DNA of 32,000 nucleotides from an uncultured Oscillibacter sp. (GTDB lineage: Bacteria; Bacillota_A; Clostridia; Oscillospirales; Oscillospiraceae): the NCBI GenBank assembly GCA_951800675.1, contig CATOKC010000022.1, positions 1-32,000 of the forward strand, in the 5' to 3' direction. Position 1 is the first letter of the stretch. Every line of letters starts with the position of its first letter. The notes beneath the pieces were generated by a model. That model ran no database searches and was not told the origin of the DNA. It saw only the letters and a list, made by a program, of their open reading frames with translations. Positions 15,630 through 24,144 of this stretch are shown here, piece after piece. Made by a program: the position numbers and the translations under genes.

Positions 15630-16754
15630 TCAAGACCCGGCGCGGCGGATCATGCGAACTCCTGCCGTCAGCATGGGCAGGGCAAAGAGAAGCAGCGCGC
15701 CGTAGCATATGGCGCCATAGCCCTTGTCGATGAGCTCTGTCAGACCAAATGTGGAGACGCAAATTCCAAGGGAGGTTACCACACCCGTCACCAGGGGACG
15801 GCCCAGCCAGGGCCAGGAGGAGCTTGCTTCGGAAGGCCCGGCGGGAGTGTGTCCCGCCGAGTCAAAGGACCGGCAGAGGGCCCGCTCCATGCGGTCCTCC
15901 AGGGCCTTGATGAACCCAGCGGCGGTTTCAATCAGCGTTCCGAAGAGGACGATTTCAAAGAGGGCATAGAGACAGGGCATGTTCAGCCGCTCAAAAATAG
16001 CTGTTACCGGCGTTTCGGAGGCCAGGGCCGCCGGGAGGTCGCAGGCCATGGCCAGCAGCAGCGGCAGAGCGGGGGCCGCCCCCAGGATTCCCGCCAGAAT
16101 TCCGCAGGTCACCGCTTCCCGGCGGGTTCGGAGGTCCCGGAGGGTGTAGAGGATCATAGAGACGCAGATCAGATTGTAAGAGGCGTAGCGCAGACCCCCG
16201 AAGAGCCAGCCTGGGCTGGCCTCGCCTCTTTGGAGCTCGGAGACGATGGCATCCCCAAAGCGCAGAAAGACGGCGGCGAGAAACAGAAGGTAGACTGCGT
16301 AGAGGAGGTACGCCCAGAGGGACAGAGCCTTTTCGATGGCCTCTGTGCCCCGCAATACCAGGAAAATTACACCAAGCGACAGCAGCGCCACCCCCACCCA
16401 TGAAGGAAGGCCCGTCAGGGCGCGGACCATGGCGGCGGCGGTGGCGTTGACTACGCCCAGAACCAGGAGGAGCATGGTGTAGAAGCAGAGATCGTAGAGG
16501 AATCCGGCCCGGCCCAGCAGGCGGCGCATCATGGAGCCGTAGTCATAGGTCCGAAAGACTCGGACGAACTCAAAGGTGACGGCGCAGAGCAGAGACCACC
16601 CCGCCGCCGCTGCCGCGAGGGCCAGCAGCCCCCCCAGAAGTCCGTATCTTCCGAAATACCGGGCAATCTCCGCTCCGGTGCCGTAGCCGCCGCCGATCAG
16701 CACGGATTGGAACACCAGTCCGGGAGTCAGATATCGGGCCCACCGTCTTTTCAT
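15630..16754 (-). CDS. YkvI-like membrane transporter (APC-like)
   Basis: An integral membrane protein of 374 residues with about ten to eleven hydrophobic segments. The N-terminal part (LTPGLVFQSVLIGGGYGTGA, EIARYFGRYGLLGG) has the broken first helix with the G-G-G-Y-G-T-G pattern of the YkvI group, distantly related to the amino-acid/neurotransmitter symporters (LeuT/APC fold). The substrate is unknown. ATG 16754 has AAGGAGG eight bases upstream. The longer open frame reaching to 18152 is the antisense of the hydrolase gene and was cut off. It is divergent from that hydrolase, with about 120 bases between the two starts. Confidence 0.8.
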   Translation of the reverse strand: MKRRWARYLTPGLVFQSVLIGGGYGTGAEIARYFGRYGLLGGLLALAAAAAGWSLLCAVTFEFVRVFRTYDYGSMMRRLLGRAGFLYDLCFYTMLLLVLGVVNATAAAMVRALTGLPSWVGVALLSLGVIFLVLRGTEAIEKALSLWAYLLYAVYLLFLAAVFLRFGDAIVSELQRGEASPGWLFGGLRYASYNLICVSMILYTLRDLRTRREAVTCGILAGILGAAPALPLLLAMACDLPAALASETPVTAIFERLNMPCLYALFEIVLFGTLIETAAGFIKALEDRMERALCRSFDSAGHTPAGPSEASSSWPWLGRPLVTGVVTSLGICVSTFGLTELIDKGYGAICYGALLLFALPMLTAGVRMIRRAGS

Positions 16755-16874
16755 CCGCACAGCCTCCTTGTCCCTTTGCCCCATACATATGGCGGGGAGG
16801 TCCTGAGTATGCGGGAAAGTTCGCATAGGGGACAAAGGCCCGGACATAGGGTTTTCCGAAAGAGGTGATGGTTT

Positions 16875-18149
16875 ATGACGATCCATGTAGTGAGCCCTGG
16901 AGAGACTGTGGACTCCATCGCCGCCGGGTACGGTGTGGCCCCAAAGCAGCTGGCGGCGGATAATGAGCTGCCGCCGGACTATGCCCTGGCGGTGGGGCAG
17001 ACGCTGGTTGTGCGGTTTCCCCGGGCGGTCCATGTCGTGGCGGCGGGGGAGACGCTGACCTCCATTGCGGACCAGTACGGCACCACCGCCCGACAACTGT
17101 GGAGGAACAACTGGGCTCTGGGCGGGCAGGAAGCGCTGGCGGTGGGACAGCTTTTGGTAATCTCGTATTTTGGGGAGAAGCTCGGGCAGGGCGTGTTCAA
17201 CGGCTATGCCTATCCCTTTATCTCTCCGGAGCTGCTGGCGGAGCAACTGCCCTACCTCTCCGCTATGGCTCCCTTTACCTACGGCATCACGGCGGAGGGC
17301 GGGCTTTTGCCGCTGGATGACGAGGCTATGCTGGAGGCGGCCCGGGAGCGGGGGACGAAGCCGGTGATGCACCTGTCCACCCTGACGGAGGCGGGGCAAT
17401 TCGATACCGGCCGGGCGGCGTTTATCCTGACGGATTACGAGGCTCAGGGGCGGCTGGCGGCGGAGGTGCTGCAAACGGTGCTGCGGAAGGACTTCGCGGG
17501 GCTGGATGTGGATTTTGAGTATTTGCCGGGCCAGCTGGCGGGGGCGTACGCGGCGTTTTTGGGGAGGCTGCGGCAGCTGCTGGCGGCGCAGGGGAGGTTC
17601 CTCTGGGCGGCGCTGGCTCCGAAGACGAATACCCGGCAAAGGGGATTGCTGTATGAGGGACATGACTACGCCGCCGTGTCGGCGGCGGTGGATGGGGTGC
17701 TGCTGATGACCTATGAGTGGGGCTACACCTACGGCCCGCCCATGGCGGTCGCGCCCCTCCCCAACGTCCGGGCGGTGCTGGACTACGCCGTCACGGAAAT
17801 CCCCGCGGAAAAAATCTTTCTGGGCATACCCAACTACGGCTATGACTGGCCCTTGCCCTTCATCCAGGGGGAGACCCGGGCCCAGTCCATCTCTAACCAG
17901 CGGGCCATTGAGCTGGCCATTCAATACGGCGTACCCATCCAGTACGACGAGACCGCCCAGTCCCCCTTCTTCCACTATACCGACGCCGGGGGAACCGCCC
18001 ACGAGGTTTGGTTCGAGGACGCCCGGAGCATGGATGTCAAGCTCCGCCTCATTGCTGAGTACGGCTTCCGGGGAGCGGGGTTCTGGAACCTCATGCGGCC
18101 GTTCTCCCAGGTTTGGCTGGTGCTGGATTCCCTGTATGACGTGGAATGA
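16875..18149 (+). CDS. LysM-GH18 spore cortex-lytic type hydrolase (SleL/YaaH-like)
   Basis: A protein of 424 residues that resembles SleL/YaaH, the N-acetylglucosaminidase that degrades spore cortex fragments during germination. Two LysM domains occupy about residues 2-48 (HVVSPGETVDSIAAGYGV) and 51-97 (HVVAAGETLTSIADQYGT). The GH18 barrel follows from about 105; its catalytic motif is D211-V-D213-F-E215 (AGLDVDFEY), E215 being the acid. Later YEWGYTYGPPMAVAPLP and LGIPNYGYDWPLPF are typical of this group. There is no signal peptide, as expected for a protein loaded into the spore coat from the mother cell. ATG 16875 has AGAGGTG seven bases upstream. Confidence 0.93.
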   Translation: MTIHVVSPGETVDSIAAGYGVAPKQLAADNELPPDYALAVGQTLVVRFPRAVHVVAAGETLTSIADQYGTTARQLWRNNWALGGQEALAVGQLLVISYFGEKLGQGVFNGYAYPFISPELLAEQLPYLSAMAPFTYGITAEGGLLPLDDEAMLEAARERGTKPVMHLSTLTEAGQFDTGRAAFILTDYEAQGRLAAEVLQTVLRKDFAGLDVDFEYLPGQLAGAYAAFLGRLRQLLAAQGRFLWAALAPKTNTRQRGLLYEGHDYAAVSAAVDGVLLMTYEWGYTYGPPMAVAPLPNVRAVLDYAVTEIPAEKIFLGIPNYGYDWPLPFIQGETRAQSISNQRAIELAIQYGVPIQYDETAQSPFFHYTDAGGTAHEVWFEDARSMDVKLRLIAEYGFRGAGFWNLMRPFSQVWLVLDSLYDVE

Positions 18150-18155
18150 CAAACA

Positions 18156-18184
18156 GGAGGGCCCGGCGTTACACCGGGCCCTCC
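18156..18184 (+). terminator. Bidirectional terminator between the hydrolase and purB
   Basis: Perfect 11-base stem GGAGGGCCCGG / CCGGGCCCTCC with loop CGTTACA. It lies seven bases after the hydrolase stop and 31 bases before the purB stop, between convergent genes. Plus-strand ATTTAT follows. Confidence 0.7.
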
Positions 18185-18215
18185 ATTTATCCGCAGGAAA
18201 GAGCCAGAAAATTTC

Positions 18216-19637
18216 TCAAACATTGATTTCAGGGGTGTCCCCGTCCTCCGCTTCCGCCAGCAGGGGGGCAATCCCCTCCAGGAACGCCTCCACCTGGGCG
18301 GCGCAGCGGCCGGTGTAGAGCTTCGGGTCCAGCACGGCCTCCATCTCCGCCTCCGTCATGGCGAAAGCGGGCTCCGCCGCCAGACGGGCCAGCAGGTCGC
18401 AGGGCTCGCCCTCCTTCATCCTGGCCGTGGCGGCCATGGAGCAGGTGCGGATGATTTCATGGAGCTCCTGCCGGTTGCCGCCCCGCTTGACCCCCTCCAT
18501 CATCAGGTTTTCCGTGGCGATGAAGGGAAGATATTCCCGCACCGCCCGCTCCACCACCTTCTCGTTGACATGGAGCCCGTCGGTGACGTTCCGGCAAAGG
18601 CGCAGGATCGCGTCGGCGCAGAGGAAGCCCTCCGGCATGGAGATGCGCCGGTTGGCGGAGTCGTCCAGGGTCCGCTCCAGCCACTGAACGGATGCGGTCA
18701 TGGGGGCGTTCATGGCGTCCGCCATCAGGTAGCGGGACAACGAGCAGATGCGCTCGCAGCGCATGGGGTTGCGCTTATAGGCCATGGCCGAGGAACCGAT
18801 TTGGTTTTTCTCGAAAGGCTCCTCCACCTGCCGGTCATGCTGAAGCAGGCGGATGTCGTTTGCCATCCGGCAGGCGCTCTGGGCCACGGAGGAAAGGCAG
18901 TTCAAAATCCGGCTGTCCACCTTCCGGGGATAGGTCTGGCCGCAGACAGGGAAGGTCTTCTCAAAGCCGAACTCCCCGGCGATCCGCCGGTTCATCTCGT
19001 CGATTTTCGCCCCGTCCCCCTCAAAGAGGTCCATGAAGCTGGCCTCGGTGCCGGTGGTCCCCCGGCAGCCCAGGAATTTCAGGTTCTCCAGCACAAAGTC
19101 CAGCTCCTCCAGATCCGCCAGGAAATCCTGCATCCAGAGGGTGGCCCGCTTGCCCACCGTGACCAGCTGGGCGGGCTGGTAATGGGTGTAGCCCAGGGTG
19201 GGGGTATCCGCGTACTGCCGGGCGAACGCGGCCAGATTTCCCAGCAGGGCGGTCAGCCCCTTCCGCAGATACCGGAGGCCCTCCCGGTAGAGGATGAGGT
19301 CCGCGTTGTCTGTGACATAGCAGCTGGTGGCCCCCAGGTGGATGATGCCCGCCGCCGAGGGCGCGGCCTTGCCATAGGCGTAGACATGGGCCATCACGTC
19401 GTGCCGGACTTCCTTTTCCCGGGCCGCGGCCAGGTCGAAGTCGATGTCGGTGAGATGGGCCTCCAGCTCGGCCACCTGCTCCGCCGTCACGGGGAGGCCC
19501 AGCTCATGCTCCGCCCGGGCCAGGGCCACCCACAGCCGCCGCCAGGTCTGGGCGCGCTTTTCGGCGGAGAAGAGGTTCAGCATGAACTCTGATGCGTAGC
19601 GGGAGGAGAGAGGGGATTCGTAGCGGTCTTTACTCAT
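18216..19637 (-). CDS. purB: Adenylosuccinate lyase
   Basis: Cytoplasmic lyase that releases fumarate from SAICAR and from adenylosuccinate in purine synthesis. It has 473 residues, normal for the long form found in Clostridia. The family signature GSSAMAYKRNPMRCERI lies near residues 278-294 (consensus SSxMPxKxNP; here Ala replaces the common Pro). The catalytic His region HDVMAHVYAYG and IIHLGATSCYVTDNAD are present. ATG 19637 follows AAGGAGG by four bases and lies ten bases after the purA stop, so the two genes form an operon acting in consecutive steps of AMP formation. Confidence 0.96.
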   Translation of the reverse strand: MSKDRYESPLSSRYASEFMLNLFSAEKRAQTWRRLWVALARAEHELGLPVTAEQVAELEAHLTDIDFDLAAAREKEVRHDVMAHVYAYGKAAPSAAGIIHLGATSCYVTDNADLILYREGLRYLRKGLTALLGNLAAFARQYADTPTLGYTHYQPAQLVTVGKRATLWMQDFLADLEELDFVLENLKFLGCRGTTGTEASFMDLFEGDGAKIDEMNRRIAGEFGFEKTFPVCGQTYPRKVDSRILNCLSSVAQSACRMANDIRLLQHDRQVEEPFEKNQIGSSAMAYKRNPMRCERICSLSRYLMADAMNAPMTASVQWLERTLDDSANRRISMPEGFLCADAILRLCRNVTDGLHVNEKVVERAVREYLPFIATENLMMEGVKRGGNRQELHEIIRTCSMAATARMKEGEPCDLLARLAAEPAFAMTEAEMEAVLDPKLYTGRCAAQVEAFLEGIAPLLAEAEDGDTPEINV

Positions 19638-19647
19638 GGGGCCTCCT

Positions 19648-20922
19648 TCAGCGGATGATGATGGCGTCCCGCTCCGGGCCTACGGACACGTAGCCGATGC
19701 GGCAGCCGATTTCCTTTTCGATATATTCCACATATTTCCGGGCGGCCTCCGGCAGGTCCTCCCAGGTCCGCACGCCGGAGATGTCGCGGCCCCAGCCGTC
19801 CATATACTCCACCACCGGCTTCGCCTCCGCCAGCAGGGCGGGGAAGGGGAAGCGGTCCGTCTGCTGGCTGCCCAGCTCATAGCGGACGCAGACGGGGATT
19901 TTATCCAGATAGCTCAGCACGTCCAGCTTGGTCAGGGCGATGTTCGTCGCCGCCTGGCACTGGACGCCGTAGCGGGTGGCCACGATGTCGATGGGCCCCA
20001 CCCGGCGGGGACGGCCCGTCTTCGCGCCGTACTCGTTCCCGGCCTGGCGGAGCTTCTCCGCCTCTTCGCCGAACCACTCGCAGGTGAAGGGGCCCTCGCC
20101 CACGCAGGAGGAGTAGGCCTTCACCACGCCGATGACCTCGTCAATCCGGGCGGAGGGCAGGCCGGAGCCCACCGGGGCGTAAGCCGCCACGGCGTTGGAG
20201 GAGGTGGTGTAGGGATAGATGCCGTAGTCCAGGTCCCGAAGGGCTCCCAGCTGGGCCTCGAACAAAATGCGCTTGTTCTCCGCCTGGGCCTGGCGCAAAA
20301 ACGCGCCGGTGTCCCGGATGAAGGGGCGGATTTTCTCGCCGTAGTCCGCCACCCAGTCCATCAGCTGCTCGATGGTATAGGGCTGGGCGTTGTAGACCTT
20401 GGTCAGGGTCAGGTTCTTCCACTCCAGCAGATCCTCCAGGTGGGAGCGGAGCTGCCCCGGATAGAGAAGTTCTCCCGCCATGACGGTCTTTTTCTGAAAC
20501 TTATCGGAGTAGAAGGGGGCGATGCCCTGCTTGGTGGAGCCGTATTTCTTGTCCTTCAGGCGGGCCTCCTCCAGGCCGTCCAAATCCCGGTGCCAGGGCA
20601 GCAGCAGGGAGGCCCGGTCGCTGACCATCAGGTTGTCCGGCGTAATGGCCACGCCCTGGGCGGTGACGTCCTGTATCTCCTTCCACAGGCTCTCGCAGTC
20701 CAGGGCCACGCCGTTGCCCAGGATGTTGACCACGCCGTCCCGGAAGATGCCGGAGGGCAGCAGATGGAGGGCGAACCTGCCCTTTTCGTTGACGACGGTG
20801 TGCCCGGCGTTGCCGCCGCCCTGATAGCGGACCACCACGTCGTAGTCCTGGGTGATCAGGTCCACCATACGGCCCTTGCCCTCGTCGCCCCAGTTGATGC
20901 CCACAATGGCGCAATTTGACAT
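19648..20922 (-). CDS. purA: Adenylosuccinate synthetase
   Basis: GTP-dependent enzyme that joins IMP and aspartate to adenylosuccinate, the first committed step to AMP; 424 residues, normal. The P-loop GDEGKGR is at residues 12-18, followed by YQGGGNAGHTVV (IMP and Mg binding). KTGRPRRVGPIDIVATRYG and the C-terminal VGPERDAIIIR complete the fold. The start is ATG 20922 with GGAGG seven bases upstream; the 56 extra codons of open frame upstream belong to the structured leader and are not coding. purB follows ten bases later. Confidence 0.96.
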   Translation of the reverse strand: MSNCAIVGINWGDEGKGRMVDLITQDYDVVVRYQGGGNAGHTVVNEKGRFALHLLPSGIFRDGVVNILGNGVALDCESLWKEIQDVTAQGVAITPDNLMVSDRASLLLPWHRDLDGLEEARLKDKKYGSTKQGIAPFYSDKFQKKTVMAGELLYPGQLRSHLEDLLEWKNLTLTKVYNAQPYTIEQLMDWVADYGEKIRPFIRDTGAFLRQAQAENKRILFEAQLGALRDLDYGIYPYTTSSNAVAAYAPVGSGLPSARIDEVIGVVKAYSSCVGEGPFTCEWFGEEAEKLRQAGNEYGAKTGRPRRVGPIDIVATRYGVQCQAATNIALTKLDVLSYLDKIPVCVRYELGSQQTDRFPFPALLAEAKPVVEYMDGWGRDISGVRTWEDLPEAARKYVEYIEKEIGCRIGYVSVGPERDAIIIR

Positions 20923-20940
20923 AATGAAACCTCCCCGCGC

Positions 20941-20964
20941 CGCCGCCCGAAAGATAGGGCGGCG
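20941..20964 (-). promoter_or_regulatory. Hairpin just before the purA ribosome binding site
   Basis: Eight-base perfect stem CGCCGCCC / GGGCGGCG with an eight-base loop, ending a few bases before GGGGAGG. It could influence translation start. It is part of the leader that begins near 21098. Confidence 0.4.
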
Positions 20965-21064
20965 TTCCGCTTGCTCACGGCCAGCGGCCAGCCGGTGATG
21001 GGGGCCTGTCCGGCCCCGGGGGTCCTGACGGCGGCGGATTAGCGCCTCCGGCCAGCGAAAAGAA

Positions 21065-21087
21065 GGGCCCCGCGGTCCGCGGGGCCC
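21065..21087 (-). promoter_or_regulatory. Strong hairpin at the start of the purA leader
   Basis: Perfect 11-base stem GGGCCCCGCGG / CCGCGGGGCCC around one base. In the minus-strand transcript it is followed by TTCTTTTC, so it resembles an intrinsic terminator placed about ten bases after the predicted start of transcription. It could be an attenuator, a 5' stabiliser, or a terminator for read-through from the genes upstream. Confidence 0.5.
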
Positions 21088-21104
21088 CAAAGTTTCCCTT
21101 CCCT

Positions 21105-21133
21105 ATTATAGCGGCAGTTTTCCCATAAGTAAA
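21105..21133 (-). promoter_or_regulatory. SigA-type promoter of purA-purB
   Basis: Perfect TATAAT (21105-21110) with TTTACT (21128-21133) 17 bases upstream on the minus strand. Transcription would start near 21098, giving a leader of about 175 bases. Confidence 0.65.
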
Positions 21134-21187
21134 GAGAAAAGCGCAAGTTCCTCAAATTTTTACAGGTTCCGCATAAAAAGGTATGAC

Positions 21188-21206
21188 CCCCGGCCTTCCG
21201 CCGGGG
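21188..21206 (-). terminator. Terminator after the six-gene run
   Basis: Seven-base stem CCCCGGC / GCCGGGG with a five-base loop, 16 bases past the stop of the last gene. The minus-strand text then has CCTTTTT about ten bases on. Confidence 0.5.
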
Positions 21207-21221
21207 CGGGTTCTTTCGCGT

Positions 21222-21497
21222 TCATGTGACGGTAAAGCGCTTCGCGGTGCCGGAGACGGCGTAGCGCTCATATATTTCCGGCCGCTCCGCTTTCAGGGCC
21301 TTGGCGTCCAGCCGGGTGCTGGAAACGGATTTCCAGGAGACTTTGTAGTGGGCTGTCTCCACCTGTTCCACGCCCCGGGCTTCCAGCTCCGCCTTGACGT
21401 CCTCCTCAATGGCCTCCGCCTCTTTTTTCAGCGTGTCCATCTCCCGGCGGCAGCGCCGGAGCCGGGCCAGCTTCTCGTCCATCTGCAAGTTGTCCAT
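21222..21497 (-). CDS. Small phage-like protein
   Basis: A protein of 91 residues. The first half is a charged coiled coil (LARLRRCRREMDTLKKEAEA, EDVKAELEARGVE). The second half (YKVSWKSVSSTRLDAKALKA, ERPEIYERYAVSGTAKRFTV) has the 'YKVxWK-x(3-4)-S-R-x-D-x-K-A-x-x' pattern seen at the ends of phage YqaJ-type exonucleases and related small phage proteins. ATG 21497 has GGAGG five bases upstream. It is the last gene of the minus-strand run, 65 bases after the NifU-like gene. It is likely of phage origin, and its cellular role is unknown. Confidence 0.65.
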   Translation of the reverse strand: MDNLQMDEKLARLRRCRREMDTLKKEAEAIEEDVKAELEARGVEQVETAHYKVSWKSVSSTRLDAKALKAERPEIYERYAVSGTAKRFTVT

Positions 21498-21562
21498 AGC
21501 GTCCTCCCATGTGTTCGGTTTGCTAGAGACTATGAGGGGAGGGGGACGCTTATGACGGCCTT

Positions 21563-21856
21563 TTAGAGATGGTGGTCCCGGAGGAGCTTTTTCGCCTGCT
21601 CCCACAGCTCGTCGCTGACGGTCTGAATTACCGCTACCTTCCGCACCAGCTCCGGCAGGGCGGCGGTGAGCTCCGCCTCCACAATCGTCTCGCTGGTCAG
21701 GTCCGCCGAGGGGCACCCGGCGCACTGGCCCAGCAGCTTCACGTACAGCACGCCGTCCTCCAGATGGTCCACGGCAATCTCTCCCCCGTGGGCCCGGAGG
21801 GCGGGGCGGACCTTCTCGTCCAGTACGGCCTCAACGCGTTTCAAATCTTCCGTCAT
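21563..21856 (-). CDS. NifU-like Fe-S scaffold domain protein
   Basis: A protein of 97 residues consisting of one NifU C-terminal-type domain. It carries the paired cysteines CAGC in KLLGQCAGCPSADLTSETIV (about residues 44-47), which bind or transfer a [4Fe-4S] cluster, after the typical RPALRAHGGEIAVDHLEDGV. The C-terminal helix (LWEQAKKLLRDHH) extends slightly past the domain. ATG 21856 overlaps the TGA of the AAA+ gene by four bases (ATGA), with GGAGG seven bases upstream, so translation is coupled. A role in delivering a cluster to a partner of the AAA+/VWA pair is inference. Confidence 0.88.
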   Translation of the reverse strand: MTEDLKRVEAVLDEKVRPALRAHGGEIAVDHLEDGVLYVKLLGQCAGCPSADLTSETIVEAELTAALPELVRKVAVIQTVSDELWEQAKKLLRDHHL

Positions 21857-23382
21857 GGCTGTTCCTCCTGTTCCGCCGCCTTGGCGGCGAAGATTTCTTC
21901 CTGGATACGGCGCCGGGTGCCGTCAAACAGCAGTTCCCGGTTGTGACGGAAATAGGCGTCGCAGCCGAAGGTCTCAATGAGCCAGCTGGTGTCCGGCCCG
22001 GCGGTGAGCTCCGTGACGAACAGCACCAGCTCCTGTCCCTGGCCGAAGGTTTCCTCCAAAAAGGCGAAGGCGTGATCCAGCTCCGCCTTGGCTTCCCGGG
22101 CCTGGGAGGCCCGTTTTTCCACTTCCTGCCCAAACCAGCCCCGCACCGCCGCCATGGCCAGATCGGAATCGGCGGGGTTCTCCTGAATGAGGCGGCGGCG
22201 GTAGTCCTCCAGGATGTTGATTTCCAGCTGGGCCAGGGCCTGGCGATGTTTATCCCCCTGGCCCGCGTTCCCGGCCCGTTTCAGGGCTTCCCGGCGTTCG
22301 CCGGTCAGGGCCTCCAGGACCGCCTGGGGGGCCTCTCCGGCGGCCAGGGCCTCTTTGAATTTTGTCAGGGCGGCGTGGAGGTTCTCGCACAGGCTGTCCC
22401 GGCGGCGGGCCTCCCGGGCGGCCTCGGAGAGGCGGGAGAGAAGCAGCCCCATGACGGACAGCTTCTCGTCGAAGGGCGCGGCCCGGAGCTCCCGGACGGT
22501 GATGGGCTTCCAGGTTCCCGTTAGGATGTCGTCCACATGGTAGATCTTCCGGTACTTGCCGTAGAGCTCCAAATAGTTGGCAAAGTCCCGGGCGATGCGG
22601 GGAAGCTGGATATACTGCCCAACCACCTCCCGGTCCGCCTTGAGGCCCAGGGTTTCATAGACCGTCAGCAGCTCGCTCAAATCCTCCCAGCCCCGGGCGG
22701 TGGCGAACTGGATGCCCTCCGCCGTGGTCTCCACCCGGTAGAAGTGGTCCTTCCTGATGTCCAGATAGGACACCACCGCCCCGTGGAGGCCCTTGGCCCG
22801 GGCGTACTCCTTCCAGACGGCGAAGTCCTCCTGTACGTCGATGCGCTTCACCCGGTCCAGGGTCACTACGTCGAAGTCCCGGACGGAGCGGTTATATTCC
22901 GGCGGGTTGCCGGCGGCGGCGATGAGCCAGCCCTCCGGCAGGCGCTGGTTGCCGAAGGTCTTGCACTGGAGGAATTGCAGCATCATGGGGGCCAGGGTTT
23001 CCGAGACGCAGTTGATCTCGTCCAGGAAAAGGATGCCCTCCATGAGGCCGGTTTTCTCCATCAGGTCATAGACAGAGGCCAGAATTTCGCTCATGGTGTA
23101 CTCGGTGATGGAGTAGGTCTGCCCGCCGTAGGTCCGCGTTTCGATGAAGGGCAGGCCCACGGCGCTCTGGCGGGTGTGGTGGGTGATGGTGTAGGCCACC
23201 AGGCCCACGCCGGTCTCGGCGGCCACCTGCTCCATGATCTGGGTTTTGCCCACGCCGGGCGGGCCCATCAGCAGGACGGGCCGCTGGCGGACCGGGGGGA
23301 TTAGATAATTCCCCAAGGGGTCCTTGGCCAGGTAGGCTTTTAAGGTATTGGTGATTTCCTGTTTGGCTTGTTTGATGTTCAT
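21853..23382 (-). CDS. MoxR-family AAA+ ATPase
   Basis: A protein of 509 residues. The AAA+ core lies at about 20-300: Walker A GPPGVGKT (40-47), ITHHTRQSAVGLPF after it, Walker B ILFLDEINCVSETLAPMMLQ, sensor 1 WLIAAAGNPPEYN, and an arginine region near DRVKRIDV. MoxR proteins act as chaperones that remodel or load metal cofactors together with a VWA partner; such a partner is encoded two genes upstream. The C-terminal 200 residues are helical and charged and look specific to this subgroup. ATG 23382 has AGGAAGGAA about six bases upstream; the open frame further upstream has no ribosome binding site. It is separated from the nitroreductase by 161 bases. Confidence 0.9.
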   Translation of the reverse strand: MNIKQAKQEITNTLKAYLAKDPLGNYLIPPVRQRPVLLMGPPGVGKTQIMEQVAAETGVGLVAYTITHHTRQSAVGLPFIETRTYGGQTYSITEYTMSEILASVYDLMEKTGLMEGILFLDEINCVSETLAPMMLQFLQCKTFGNQRLPEGWLIAAAGNPPEYNRSVRDFDVVTLDRVKRIDVQEDFAVWKEYARAKGLHGAVVSYLDIRKDHFYRVETTAEGIQFATARGWEDLSELLTVYETLGLKADREVVGQYIQLPRIARDFANYLELYGKYRKIYHVDDILTGTWKPITVRELRAAPFDEKLSVMGLLLSRLSEAAREARRRDSLCENLHAALTKFKEALAAGEAPQAVLEALTGERREALKRAGNAGQGDKHRQALAQLEINILEDYRRRLIQENPADSDLAMAAVRGWFGQEVEKRASQAREAKAELDHAFAFLEETFGQGQELVLFVTELTAGPDTSWLIETFGCDAYFRHNRELLFDGTRRRIQEEIFAAKAAEQEEQP

Positions 23383-23543
23383 GGCGTTTCCTTCCTGGTT
23401 CCCCGGCAGGGGAGGGGAGATAGTACTCGCCCTTGCGGGCGGGGCGGATTGGCGGCCGGCGACGGCTGGTCCATCGCGCGGCCCAAAAGAGAAAAGGGAG
23501 TAAGGGCCCTTCGGGCCAATTTTTGCCCTTCTACCGGCAGAAC

Positions 23544-24134
23544 TTATTCCCTCCACTCGGCCAATTCCTCCAGCGGCTTCCGGGGCCGGGGCGGCGGATT
23601 TCCGGCGGCGTACCCCAAGGCCATGGCCGCCGCGAGAGCTCCCGGCCCGCCGATCCATTCCCGCAGCGCGTCATAGGCGAAATAGGTGTCGCAAATCCAA
23701 AGACTGCCTAGACCCAGCGCCGTGGCCTGGAGGGCCATATTCTCCAGGCACGCGCCCAGGGACTGGGCGTTGCAGAGCTCGGTGACCCGTTCGTCTGTGT
23801 TCAGCGTCTGTCTCGGGTCCTGGCCCAGGGGGTTCGTGACGAAGATGACAACCGGGGCTTGTTTCATGATGGCCAGCGTTTGGACTGCCCCGCCGAGATG
23901 CCGGGCGCTCTCCGGCAGGAGGGGGCGGCGGCGTTCCTCCTCCAGGCCCTGCGCCATGGCGGCCAGGGCTTCCGCTTTTCCCTTGGCAAGGGCCACGGTG
24001 AACCGCCAGGGCTGGCGGTTTTTTGCCGAGGGGGCCAGGGCCCCCGCTTGCAGCACGGTTTCGATATCTTTCCTGGAAACCGGCTGGGGCAGGTAGGCCC
24101 GGATGCTCCGCCGGTTCACGATTTCAGACAGCAT
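23544..24134 (-). CDS. Nitroreductase family FMN oxidoreductase
   Basis: A protein of 196 residues with the nitroreductase fold, which binds FMN and reduces nitro compounds, quinones or flavins using NAD(P)H. FMN-binding blocks are RRSIRAYLPQPVSRKDIETV (N-terminus) and LAPSAKNRQPWRFTVALAKG, then GACLENMALQATALGLGSLW and AMALGYAAGNPPPRPRKPLE at the end. ATG 24134 has AAAGGAGG four bases upstream and starts ten bases after the VWA gene stop. No substrate is suggested by the sequence. Confidence 0.93.
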   Translation of the reverse strand: MLSEIVNRRSIRAYLPQPVSRKDIETVLQAGALAPSAKNRQPWRFTVALAKGKAEALAAMAQGLEEERRRPLLPESARHLGGAVQTLAIMKQAPVVIFVTNPLGQDPRQTLNTDERVTELCNAQSLGACLENMALQATALGLGSLWICDTYFAYDALREWIGGPGALAAAMALGYAAGNPPPRPRKPLEELAEWRE

Positions 24135-24144
24135 AGCGCCTCCT

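Noticed and set aside
16755..18152. Minus-strand open frame joined upstream to the YkvI-like gene (total 840 codons)
   Set aside because: It is antisense to the intact LysM-GH18 gene, is rich in Arg, Pro and His as in shadow frames, and the YkvI-like start has its own AAGGAGG.
18459..20919. Plus-strand frames over purB and purA
   Set aside because: Antisense of well-recognised enzymes.
23383..23543. GC-rich hairpins before the AAA+ gene, considered as a terminator and new promoter
   Set aside because: The GGCCC-GAA-GGGCC stem is short and no -10/-35 pair is convincing, so no feature was called.
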